Positions 51,901-59,036 of a stretch of 64,000 nt of DNA are shown here, in pieces. Under the pieces are notes generated by a model. That model did no database searches. It was not told the DNA's origin and saw nothing but the letters and a program-made list of their open reading frames with translations. Source of the stretch: Flavobacterium panacis (lineage in GTDB: Bacteria > Bacteroidota > Bacteroidia > Flavobacteriales > Flavobacteriaceae); assembly GCF_024649945.1 (NCBI RefSeq), contig NZ_JANKMS010000001.1, positions 372,001 to 436,000 of the forward strand. Reading direction: 5' to 3'. The translations under genes were made by a program, and so were the position numbers. Positions within the stretch are counted from its first letter, which is position 1. Each line of letters opens with the position of its first letter.

Positions 51901-53290
51901 AGGGGGAACTGCAGCAACCGCAACTGGCCTTTCTGCCGGAAATTATACCGTAACAGTTACCGATGAAAACTCTTGTTCGGTTACCATGCCTATTATTATT
52001 AACGAACCTACTAATCCGATTAGTTTAAGTACATCAACAGCAGGAAATGTAACCGTTTCAAGCGCTTTGCTTTTGGGCAGTGCTTCTTCTGATGGAATTG
52101 ATCAAGATAAAGGACAATGTTTAATCGAAACTGGTTTTGTTTATTCACTAACTCCTAATCCCTCTATTACAGATAATAAAATAAATACAGGAGATTCTTT
52201 AGGAGCACTTAACGCATCTTTGACCAACCTTAAAGGAAATACTACTTATTATGTTAGAACTTATGCCATTAACAGCAATAGATTTATAAATTATGGAAAC
52301 GAAATTAATTTCACTACAGAACAATATACACTTCGTATAACTGCTTCAGCAGGACATAAAAAAGTGTATGGAACTGTCGATCCAGTATTTGATTATACTG
52401 TTTCAGGGCTTATGAATGGAGACACTAATGCTGTCCTAACCGGAAATCTGTCAAGAGATTTGGGAGAGAATGTTGGAACATACGCGATCAATCTCGGAAC
52501 TTTAACTGCTTATGCCGATTATAACATTGTTTTTGAAAATTCGACTTTTGAAATTACAAAAGCGGATCAGGTTATTAGTTGGAATCAGGATTTGGAATTT
52601 GGTTGTGATACCCAAAATTCAATAACGCTTAATGCCACTTCAGACAGCGGATTATCTATAACATATTCACTTCCAAATACTGAAATAGCTGAAGTTTCGG
52701 GTACTGTTTTGAATATTAAAAATTCGGGAAGCTCTACTATTACAGCTTCTCAAAATGGAGATCAAAATCATAATCCGGCTATTGCTATTATAAAACCAAT
52801 TGAAGTTAGCCAAAACGGACTTATCACGCAGCAATGGGCTGATGTTCTTTTCTTTGATAACAATTCGAAAGATTTTGTTGCGTGGCAATGGTATAAAAAT
52901 GGAATTGCAGTTTCTGGTGCAACTCGTCAATATTATAATGAAAATCAAGCTTTAAACGGAACTTATTTTGTCATTGCAACAAACAAAGAAGGAAAAGCCA
53001 TTAAATCCTGTCCTTTTGAGGCAAAAGGTGTTACAATTACCAAAACACTAAAAATTTATCCGAATCCAGTACGACCATCTGGCAAATTTAATTTGGATTG
53101 CAACTTTAGTGAAGCACAATTGAATGGTTCTGTCCTAAACATTTTTGACATTAACGGAAAAATAGTTCAGACGATTTCTAATGTAAAAATTCAAAATCAA
53201 ATTACAGCGCCAACTCAAGCAGCGATTTATATTTTAATGCTGACTTTGCCAAATGGTGAACAGAAAACAATCAATCTACTGGTAAAGTAA
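48998..53290 (+). CDS. SprB-repeat adhesin-like surface protein exported by type IX secretion
   Basis: A 1430-residue secreted protein. The signal peptide ends TAYAQ. Residues about 245-330 hold a fibronectin III-like domain (INWTAASSSPNNGYDYYLSM; YYVWIRSNCGSGVLGDW). Residues about 475-1005 hold seven SprB-type repeats of about 76 residues, each with a TDVxC start and a W-PSGGTA-x-A-x-GL turn (YLWSPSGGTASTASGLSAGN). An MBG-like domain (about 1110-1190, KKVYGTVDPVFDYTVSGL) follows, and then a type IX C-terminal signal (LKIYPNPV ... KTINLLVK) typical of type A sorting. Its role is probably surface adhesion or gliding-like contact. It is followed one base later by an OmpA-family gene rather than a SprF-like partner. 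Confidence 0.92.
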   Translation: MKQLYTLIKFGCFLFILQFTTAYAQNYQPITIQSGFNADVIANGIGPAANSTTHDVDGVNFAFIARNFQSTSSSIALTYGLPESGIINSLVATTPDLSYQLANYSGNNCLRFPKLNDSGTLIFSRSFKAYTIYILATSGSGSSKMDVIVNFTDSSTQTFTGIQIDDWYAGLNFAAQGIGRVNRVTDDLEQYYETNPRLYQIPLAIGSSNQNKEIKSISLKKNGGNGVSNIFAVSADIYNPCTPAENISSSAAMDNVSINWTAASSSPNNGYDYYLSMTDTAPTPATTRTGNVSGTTLNLNSLLVGQTYYVWIRSNCGSGVLGDWKKHVFTTGRISALYDKGDIQTSYITSSSLTTAAETLCPGQLSITIPEGYRIKNTTVEYNMTALQGSQYEQRSFLTCKNNNTTEGTIVSGTTTSTKTTNYKRDIAIANGLTGTVNFELKAFRTSRGTGCSTEYNKVDNNSWKITTTLELIPLTVVRSQTDVLCKGSGTGTATVNIKGGSGKYLYIWTPTGGTAATATGLSTGTYKVNITDAATSVSIDETFTINEPPTLSAITNQTDATCSSGGTASVMPSGGVAPYSYLWTPSRDTTANVSNLAPGNHNCRITDANGCTVTKNFVITTTNTLVASTFQTDLLCHNGNTGSAGVIPSGAPGPFTYMWSPSGGNADTAHNLAAGNYSVTITAHNGCSIVKNFIIIQPPAIVVTKTGQTDVTCFGGSNGSLSVAVTGGSSGYTYLWAPSGGTSATATGLSAGIHTLTVTDSNGCTKTENYTITQPAALTPSITKTNVSCNGGSNGSATVSVTGGTGAYTYLWSPSGGTASTASGLSAGNYIVTIKDANLCQTTASVLIDQPDLLTATIAKTDVTCHNTNNGTATVTANGGTGTYTYSWAPSGGTASTASGLAPGTYTAMITDTNGCFITKTVTISEPSQLIAVTSKVDVSCKGGFNGTASIVATGGTGNYKYSWSPSGGTAATATGLSAGNYTVTVTDENSCSVTMPIIINEPTNPISLSTSTAGNVTVSSALLLGSASSDGIDQDKGQCLIETGFVYSLTPNPSITDNKINTGDSLGALNASLTNLKGNTTYYVRTYAINSNRFINYGNEINFTTEQYTLRITASAGHKKVYGTVDPVFDYTVSGLMNGDTNAVLTGNLSRDLGENVGTYAINLGTLTAYADYNIVFENSTFEITKADQVISWNQDLEFGCDTQNSITLNATSDSGLSITYSLPNTEIAEVSGTVLNIKNSGSSTITASQNGDQNHNPAIAIIKPIEVSQNGLITQQWADVLFFDNNSKDFVAWQWYKNGIAVSGATRQYYNENQALNGTYFVIATNKEGKAIKSCPFEAKGVTITKTLKIYPNPVRPSGKFNLDCNFSEAQLNGSVLNIFDINGKIVQTISNVKIQNQITAPTQAAIYILMLTLPNGEQKTINLLVK
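50420..52012 (+). repeat. seven in-frame tandem repeats encoding SprB-type modules
   Basis: The repeat unit is about 228 bp at protein level and encodes modules with the word SPSGGTAxTAxGL. The repeats vary enough that they are not exact at DNA level, so copy number should be fairly stable but recombination between modules is possible. Confidence 0.8.
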
Positions 53291-53318
53291 AATGAGATTT
53301 AATTCAAAATTAGAAAAG

Positions 53319-54626
53319 ATGAGATTTAAAACTATAATCGGAATATTTTTAATATACAGCAACGCACAATCACAGGAAATCACTGCTAAACTTAATGGAG
53401 GTCTTTCAGGGATTTTATATGAAAGTACACTTGGAAATGGCGAACTAAAAGCTGGCGGAGGTTTAGGACTTGGATATACTTATTTCTTCAATAAAAATTG
53501 GGGAATCAGTACTGGAATAGACATTAATTACAATCAAAATAGTTTTAAATTGAATGACGGAACCACGATTTCAAATTATGAAGTAGATGATGAGACTTCT
53601 GCATTTGAATATCGTGTAACGTCTTCAAACTATAAAGAAAGTCAACATTTTATTTCTTTTGCAATTCCTGTTTTAGCTCAATTCAGAACTCCAATTTCGA
53701 CTCATTCACAATGGTACTTCGCATTTGGAGGAAAGGTTTTATTTCCAGGAAAATTAAATAGTAAAGCTTCCGCCGATGAATTGCAGCTGAATGGCTATTA
53801 TCCTGATATGAATCTTTTGATAGATGATTTGCCTTCTCATGGATTTGGTACAGTAAACAATTGGCAGGATAAAACGTCTTCAAGACTTAATACTATTTTT
53901 CTATTGAGCTTAGAAACAGGAGTTACTTTCAAATTAAAAGAAAATATTCAACTTTATACAGGGATTTATGCCGATTACGGATTATCTGATCTAGCCAAAG
54001 ATAATTCGGATACCAATATAGTAGCGTATGACCCAAACGGAATTAATACTACACAAGCAAATGGTGTTGTTGGAAACAGAAAAATAGTCCAGGAAACAAA
54101 ATATCTAGCTGCAGGAATTCAGTTAAAACTAGGCTTTACATTCAAAAAAGAAAAAGAGCTGCCAGTACAAACTCAAATAATTGAACCACAAATAGAAACT
54201 CAAAATACAGATCCAAAACCTGAAATTCAAAAACAGGTTGTAGTAGTTGCTGAGACTAAAGAAATCACAGCCGAACAACGTGATTATATCGAAAAACCAT
54301 TACTTTTTGAAGAAGTAGGAAATACCAAAGTCACTCCTGAACTTGCTTCGAGACTTGATAAAATTGCCAAAATTTTAATTGAGAATAAGAATATTGATTT
54401 AAATATTACAGGATACACCTGCGATATTGGAACTGAAGAACAAAACATTAAAGTTGGTATGATGCGAGCCCAGTCTGCAGCAGATTATCTAAAAAATAAT
54501 GGTGTTGAAAGCCAAAGATTGCATTTATTTTCTAAAGGTGAGAATGAACCCCTTGTCCCAAATATTCCTATAGAAAACCGACCTTTAAACCGTCGGGTTT
54601 CACTTAAACTATTTACAAAACAATAA
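53319..54626 (+). CDS. OmpA-family protein with N-terminal beta-barrel
   Basis: Read from the ATG at 53319, 435 residues with a signal peptide (TIIGIFLIYSNAQSQ); an in-frame ATG at 53292 adds nine residues ahead of the signal. The N-terminal half is a membrane barrel (LNGGLSGILYES; GLGLGYTYFFNKNWGISTGI; LAAGIQLKLGFTFKK). A Gln/Glu/Pro linker (about residues 285-310) leads to an OmpA peptidoglycan-binding domain (VTPELASRLDKIAKILIENK; DLNITGYTCDIGTEEQNIKV; MRAQSAADYLKNNGVESQRL; NRPLNRRVSLKL). It probably anchors the adjacent adhesin at the outer membrane or links it to peptidoglycan. Co-transcription with the adhesin is likely. Confidence 0.88.
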   Translation: MRFKTIIGIFLIYSNAQSQEITAKLNGGLSGILYESTLGNGELKAGGGLGLGYTYFFNKNWGISTGIDINYNQNSFKLNDGTTISNYEVDDETSAFEYRVTSSNYKESQHFISFAIPVLAQFRTPISTHSQWYFAFGGKVLFPGKLNSKASADELQLNGYYPDMNLLIDDLPSHGFGTVNNWQDKTSSRLNTIFLLSLETGVTFKLKENIQLYTGIYADYGLSDLAKDNSDTNIVAYDPNGINTTQANGVVGNRKIVQETKYLAAGIQLKLGFTFKKEKELPVQTQIIEPQIETQNTDPKPEIQKQVVVVAETKEITAEQRDYIEKPLLFEEVGNTKVTPELASRLDKIAKILIENKNIDLNITGYTCDIGTEEQNIKVGMMRAQSAADYLKNNGVESQRLHLFSKGENEPLVPNIPIENRPLNRRVSLKLFTKQ

Positions 54627-54635
54627 TTTTAGAAG

Positions 54636-54668
54636 AAAAAAGTTGCCTTAATGCAGGCAACTTTTTTT
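54636..54668 (+). terminator. rho-independent terminator of the adhesin/OmpA operon
   Basis: AAAAAAGTTGCC and GGCAACTTTTTT form a perfect 12-bp stem around an 8-base loop, ending in a T7 run on plus. Confidence 0.85.
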
Positions 54669-54775
54669 AAACCTATTATCTATTATTGAACTGTAAATTA
54701 TATAACCTTTAGCAATAAAATATATAAAAAACTCATATCCAGTATTTTGTAACTTGTTTCTTAATTTTTCATGTT

Positions 54776-56764
54776 ATGGATACTGCCCCTATGCCTATTC
54801 CTCACAATGAAGCTGAGCGTCTTGATGCTTTAAAACGTTATAACATACTGGATACACTTCCTGATAATGCCTTTGATGATGCGACAGCACTAGTCTCCTA
54901 TATTTGTGGCGTTCCAATTGCTTACATCTCTTTTATTGACGAAAGTCGACAGTGGTTCAAATCTGAAATTGGATTGGGAGTTTCAGAAGTACCCAGAGAG
55001 ATTACTTTCTGCCGTTATACCATTATGGATTCCAGACTTGTTGAAATTCCAGACACACTTCTCAGCGAACGCTTTAGAAATGACCCAAATGTGATAGGCG
55101 GGTTTAAAATACGTTTCTATGCTGGAGTACCTCTAACTACTCCTGACGGTTATCATATCGGAGTGTTATGTGCAGCTGATCATGTGCCCAAAAAACTCAA
55201 TGCCAGACAGCGCAACGCACTCAAAATTGTAGCGCGCCATGTAATTAATACTTTAGAACTCGAAACAAAAAACAATGAATTGGCACGTCAGAAAAAAATA
55301 GCTGACCGTGCTGTAGCGGCCAAAGAAAATTTTCTGGCCAATATGAGTCATGAAATAAGAACACCGCTGAATGCCGTTATCGGGTTCACCGAACTATTGG
55401 CTGGAACCAAACTTGATCAGGAGCAGCGTATTTTTGTTCAGGATGTACAAACGGCGGGAGAAAATTTATTGCTAATTGTCAATGATATTCTGGATCTCTC
55501 TAAAATTGAGTCTGGTGGACTTACTCTTGATCTTCAACCTTTCAATCTAAAAAAAGCCTTGCGTCATGTTTATGATCTTCTAAAAGTAAAAGCTGCCCCA
55601 GAAGTTGAATTTAATCTGTATCTCGACGCAGAACTCCCAGAAATGGTATCAGGCGATCAGGGAAGACTCAATCAAATATTGGTGAACCTTGCTGGAAATG
55701 CGCTAAAGTTTACTAGCGAAGGAGAAGTCACTATTTCGGTCAAAAAAACAGGTGAAACTCAAGATACTTTTCAACTTCGTTTTTCTGTCAAAGATACTGG
55801 TATCGGAATACCTCAGGAATATTTGAACTCCGTTTTTGAACGTTTCTCACAGGCTGAAGAAAGCACTACCAGAAAATTTGGCGGTACAGGTCTTGGACTT
55901 AATATTGTCAAACAACTAGTAGAACTGCATGATTCCAAAATTGAGGTTAAGAGTCGTGAAGGATATGGATCACAATTTTACTTTACTGTTGCCTACAAAA
56001 AAGCCTCTGGTGAGGAAGAACAACCCGAAGCTAAACCTGTACATAATCTAGGTAAACTCCGAATACTGCTTTGCGAGGACAATCGTCTCAACCAGAAACT
56101 CGCACAGAATGTTATTGAAGGCTTCGGATTTGAAATTGATACCGCAGAAAACGGTTTACAAGGTATCGAACTGCTATCACACCAACACTATGATTTGGTT
56201 CTCATGGATTTACAAATGCCTATACAAGATGGCTATCAGACCACAGATTATATTCGTAGAAAGATGAACAGTTCTATTCCCATAATAGCTATGACAGCAC
56301 ATTCCCTCGCTGGTGAACAGGACCGCTGCTATAGTTCTGGGATGGATGGTTATGTACCCAAGCCTTTCAAACAATATGAACTGCTACAGGCTATTAAAAC
56401 TGTTCTAAAAAAAGAACGTCGAAATGTGCAACATCTAAAAGCAGATTTATCCCAAATTGAAGAAACGGACCGTATTAAACCAGGTTGGAAAAAAGAAGTC
56501 ACAAGTCAGTTTATAGAAAAAGCGCCTATCGAACTTAAAGAACTTCAGAATGCTGTCAAACGAAGTGATTTCAATGCTGTACTTCACACTGCCGAACAGC
56601 TTCAAATCTGGCTCCATCTCTTCCTTCTCGAAGAACTCAGCGATGATTTGCGTTCGGTTGAAAAAGAAGCCATAGAAAAAAAATTCACAGTTGAAACTGC
56701 GGATCATCTCGATATACTACACTGTAGCATTCTTGAAATTGTAAAGGATTTAAAGGGAAAGTAA
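54776..56764 (+). CDS. GAF-domain hybrid sensor histidine kinase with receiver and HPt-like tail
   Basis: A 662-residue cytosolic kinase with no membrane segment. A GAF domain spans about 20-165 (DDATALVSYICGVPIAYISF; RFYAGVPLTTPDGYHIGVLC), followed by HisKA with His192 in NMSHEIRTPLNAVIGF and an HATPase (VNLAGNALKFTSEGE; DTGIGIPQEY; KFGGTGLGLNIVKQL). A receiver follows, with Asp478 in LVLMDLQMP. The last ~100 residues are helical with His604 in VLHTAEQLQIW, at the place of an HPt phospho-His, but the usual Lys and Gly after it are absent, so the tail may be degenerate. It is a free-standing phosphorelay sensor; the signal is unknown. Confidence 0.9.
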   Translation: MDTAPMPIPHNEAERLDALKRYNILDTLPDNAFDDATALVSYICGVPIAYISFIDESRQWFKSEIGLGVSEVPREITFCRYTIMDSRLVEIPDTLLSERFRNDPNVIGGFKIRFYAGVPLTTPDGYHIGVLCAADHVPKKLNARQRNALKIVARHVINTLELETKNNELARQKKIADRAVAAKENFLANMSHEIRTPLNAVIGFTELLAGTKLDQEQRIFVQDVQTAGENLLLIVNDILDLSKIESGGLTLDLQPFNLKKALRHVYDLLKVKAAPEVEFNLYLDAELPEMVSGDQGRLNQILVNLAGNALKFTSEGEVTISVKKTGETQDTFQLRFSVKDTGIGIPQEYLNSVFERFSQAEESTTRKFGGTGLGLNIVKQLVELHDSKIEVKSREGYGSQFYFTVAYKKASGEEEQPEAKPVHNLGKLRILLCEDNRLNQKLAQNVIEGFGFEIDTAENGLQGIELLSHQHYDLVLMDLQMPIQDGYQTTDYIRRKMNSSIPIIAMTAHSLAGEQDRCYSSGMDGYVPKPFKQYELLQAIKTVLKKERRNVQHLKADLSQIEETDRIKPGWKKEVTSQFIEKAPIELKELQNAVKRSDFNAVLHTAEQLQIWLHLFLLEELSDDLRSVEKEAIEKKFTVETADHLDILHCSILEIVKDLKGK

Positions 56765-56840
56765 AAGTTTAGGTTATTCGTTACTTCAATTAGTAAAGAT
56801 TAATGCGCTTTAAATAAAAAATACTTTTTTATATCAATTA

Positions 56841-57059
56841 TTAGAACGGTAGTAAAAAGAACACCAAGCAAATTAGAATCGCGGCATATGCTGCAAATAA
56901 AACACAGAGTTCTTTATTGTGGCGTCGTTTAATTTGTGAGAGTCTTAACTTTAAGGCCTCTTTCTCTCCTGCTATAATCTCGTGGTATCTGTCTCTCATA
57001 ACCTCAAAAAAATTAGAATCTAAAATTTCTGCATTCCAAATAATAAAATGCCACTTCAT
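56841..57059 (-). CDS. small tail-anchored membrane protein of unknown function
   Basis: A 72-residue frame with a soluble N-terminal half (ILDSNFFEVMRDRYHEIIAG, then basic KLRLSQIKRRHNKE) and one C-terminal membrane helix (LCVLFAAYAAILICLVFFLL). The alternation of a helical head and a clean membrane tail is gene-like. A -7 box TACATTTG lies on the minus strand at 57064-57071, only 4 bp before the start, with a TTG 22 bp upstream of it. I do not recognise the family. Confidence 0.5.
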   Translation of the reverse strand: MKWHFIIWNAEILDSNFFEVMRDRYHEIIAGEKEALKLRLSQIKRRHNKELCVLFAAYAAILICLVFFLLPF

Positions 57060-57402
57060 AAATCAAATGTAAGATTTCACAGCAATAAAATTTCAAGTAT
57101 ATATACCTATTTTCTTATAAATCAAATTTTATTTTTTATTGAAAAACAAAGTAGCAATCATCTCGAAAAATCACGCTAAAAAGTTTTTAGTATTAATACC
57201 GAATAAATAATTTTTAATCAATCTAAATAATATTTTATTAATTACATTTGCAGCAAATAATACCAGATTAATTTTCAATATATAGATTTACTAAAAGTAT
57301 ATTGAATACCTAACTAGTCATTCTATCAAAGAGATTACCAGAACATATAATTTAAATGACCCAGCTGATTTCAAAAATCTGTTTAAAGATTATTGGAAAA
57401 GA
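57060..57402. other. intergenic region before the iron-type sigma factor
   Basis: About 340 bp. It holds the minus-strand box at 57064-57071 and a plus-strand TACATTTG -7 box at 57243-57250, the likely promoter of the sigma operon. The sigma reading frame is actually open from 57295 onward, so the region from about 57301 may be coding (see the sigma entry). Confidence 0.5.
57243..57250 (+). promoter_or_regulatory. -7 box before the second ECF sigma gene
   Basis: TACATTTG matches TAnnTTTG exactly. No TTG lies at -33, so the promoter may need an activator or an alternative sigma factor. Confidence 0.4.
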
Positions 57403-57909
57403 TTGTATGCTATTTGTTATGCTAAAACTTCTAACAAAGAAGCGTCTGAAGAAATGGTTCAGGATATCTTTATCTCTTTGTGGAATCGAAAAGACGAGTT
57501 AACTATTACATTGTCTATTGAGCACTATTTAATAAAAGCAGCAAAATTAAAAGTCATAGACTATTACAGAATGCTGGCTACAGCAAAGCATCAAACTTTA
57601 ATAGATTGCGAATTGTGTAATCTTTTGGAATGTGATCAAAATTTTCTTCAACACAATGACGCTATACATAAATTCTTAGAAAAAGATTTAGAAATTACGG
57701 TTCAAAATTTACCTCTACAGTGCCAAAAGGTATATCGTCTAAGCCGAGAAGAACAAATGAGTATTTCTGAAATTGCCGAGAATCTAAATATTTCGCCGAA
57801 AACAGTTAAAAATCATCTTACAAAGGCACTAAATTTTATCCGTGAAAAAATCCCTGCTGATTTTAGTGCAACAGTTATCATTTTATACTTCACCAAAATA
57901 TTTTTATAA
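57403..57909 (+). CDS. ECF-type sigma factor with unclear N-terminal start
   Basis: From the only canonical start codon in frame, a TTG at 57403, this is 168 residues. Region 2 continues as EASEEMVQDIFISLWNRKDE and region 4 as LPLQCQKVYRLSREEQMSIS then IAENLNISPKTVKNHLTKAL. Conserved region-2 residues just upstream (NLFKDYWKR) are encoded in the same open frame but before this TTG, so the true start is upstream and non-canonical, or a base is missing. If the A5 run at 57373-57377 were A6, the ATG at 57356 would lead straight into this frame. It starts a sigma/FecR/receptor/PepSY operon like FecI systems for ferric siderophores. Confidence 0.82.
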   Translation: MYAICYAKTSNKEASEEMVQDIFISLWNRKDELTITLSIEHYLIKAAKLKVIDYYRMLATAKHQTLIDCELCNLLECDQNFLQHNDAIHKFLEKDLEITVQNLPLQCQKVYRLSREEQMSISEIAENLNISPKTVKNHLTKALNFIREKIPADFSATVIILYFTKIFL

Positions 57910-57979
57910 TTTTTTTTATTTGAACTAGGACTCCCCTGCTCTTTTCTCGACTATACTAGTAACAAGCTATAAAGTCAAG

Positions 57980-58906
57980 ATGAAGATAAGCCCCGAATTA
58001 TTAAAAAAATATGCTAGCAATCAATGTTCTGAAGAGGAGAAAAACCTTGTTGAGCAATGGCTTCATGCAAAAAACCTACAAGAGGATGAACAAGAAATTT
58101 CTAACTCTGCTTTTTTAGAAGAAAAAATATGGGGTAATATTCAAAAAGAAATTACACTTGAACCTCAAAAAAAGAAAAATATCTTTCTAAAAACAGCAAC
58201 ATGGACCATTGCTGCAAGTATTACACTTTTAATTGGTCTAACGCTATTTAAACAATTTTCTTCAACTCCCGAAAAAATTATGGTCTGTCAGACATTAGCT
58301 GGAGAAATGAAAGACATTACCTTAAGTGATGGTACAATTGTTCATTTGAATGCTAATTCTACTTTAAAATTTCCTGAAAAATTTGAAGCTGAAAACCGCA
58401 GTGTATCTTTTTCTGGAGAAGCGTACTTTGAAGTTGCCAAAGACAGTTTGCATCCTTTTTTAATCCAAACTGAAAAATCTGAAACTAAGGTTTTGGGAAC
58501 AAAATTTAATTTATCTGCTTATGCCGATGAAGACCATACATTAACTCTTGACGAAGGAAAGGTTTCTTTTAGAGATAAAAAAGGTTTATTAGAACCTATT
58601 ATCATATTACCAAATGAACAAGTCGTTCTGAGTAATGATGGGCTTAAAAAAACTTCTGTAAATACAAAATATTATAAAGGATGGCTCACTAGCGATCTCT
58701 ATTTCAATAATGAATCTTTCCTAAACATTTCTCATAAAATAGAACGTAGATATGGTGTAACCATTCAGATAAACAAAGCCTCATTAAAAGATCAAATTTA
58801 TAAAGGAGCTTTTAAGGATCCAACTCTTAACAACCTTATCGATGATTTAAGCTTTGTTTTAAAGTTTAAATATGAAATCAAAGGAAATCAAATTACTATT
58901 TACTAA
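57980..58906 (+). CDS. FecR-family anti-sigma/signal-transfer protein
   Basis: A 308-residue protein. Its cytoplasmic N-terminal domain begins LLKKYASNQCSEEEKNLVEQ, a membrane helix lies at about residues 72-92 (TATWTIAASITLLIGLTLF), and the periplasmic FecR domain follows (MKDITLSDGTIVHLNANSTL; SVSFSGEAYFEVAKDSLHPF; TKVLGTKFNL). The C-terminal domain (SFLNISHKIERRYGVTIQIN) is the usual DUF4974 form. It lies 70 bp after the sigma gene and would relay the siderophore receptor signal to it. The receptor is 130 bp downstream, past a hairpin. Confidence 0.92.
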   Translation: MKISPELLKKYASNQCSEEEKNLVEQWLHAKNLQEDEQEISNSAFLEEKIWGNIQKEITLEPQKKKNIFLKTATWTIAASITLLIGLTLFKQFSSTPEKIMVCQTLAGEMKDITLSDGTIVHLNANSTLKFPEKFEAENRSVSFSGEAYFEVAKDSLHPFLIQTEKSETKVLGTKFNLSAYADEDHTLTLDEGKVSFRDKKGLLEPIIILPNEQVVLSNDGLKKTSVNTKYYKGWLTSDLYFNNESFLNISHKIERRYGVTIQINKASLKDQIYKGAFKDPTLNNLIDDLSFVLKFKYEIKGNQITIY

Positions 58907-58951
58907 TCCTAAAAAATCAATAATGAAATACATCTAGAACTTCCATAAAAA

Positions 58952-58989
58952 TAAAAAAACCAGTATGCTGCGTCCAAACTACATACTGG
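58952..58989 (-). terminator. hairpin between FecR and receptor, with T tract on the minus strand
   Basis: CCAGTATG (58960-58967) and CATACTGG (58982-58989) form a perfect 8-bp stem with a 14-base loop, preceded on plus by seven A residues (58953-58959). On the minus strand that reads stem then TTTTTTT, the layout of a minus-strand terminator, although no minus-strand gene ends here. On plus it is a hairpin before the receptor without a T tract. Confidence 0.45.
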
Positions 58990-59036
58990 CAGAATGCCAT
59001 TCAACAAGAAATTAAATAAACATTTTCTACAAAAAT

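Noticed and set aside
50420..52012. CRISPR-like or satellite array
   Set aside because: The repeats are in-frame protein modules of about 76 residues, degenerate at DNA level, without short identical repeats or spacers.
57356..57470. ATG-started plus-strand frame at the sigma gene
   Set aside because: Its frame gives an unrelated basic peptide; only the other frame encodes sigma region 2, so the ATG is usable only if a base is missing.
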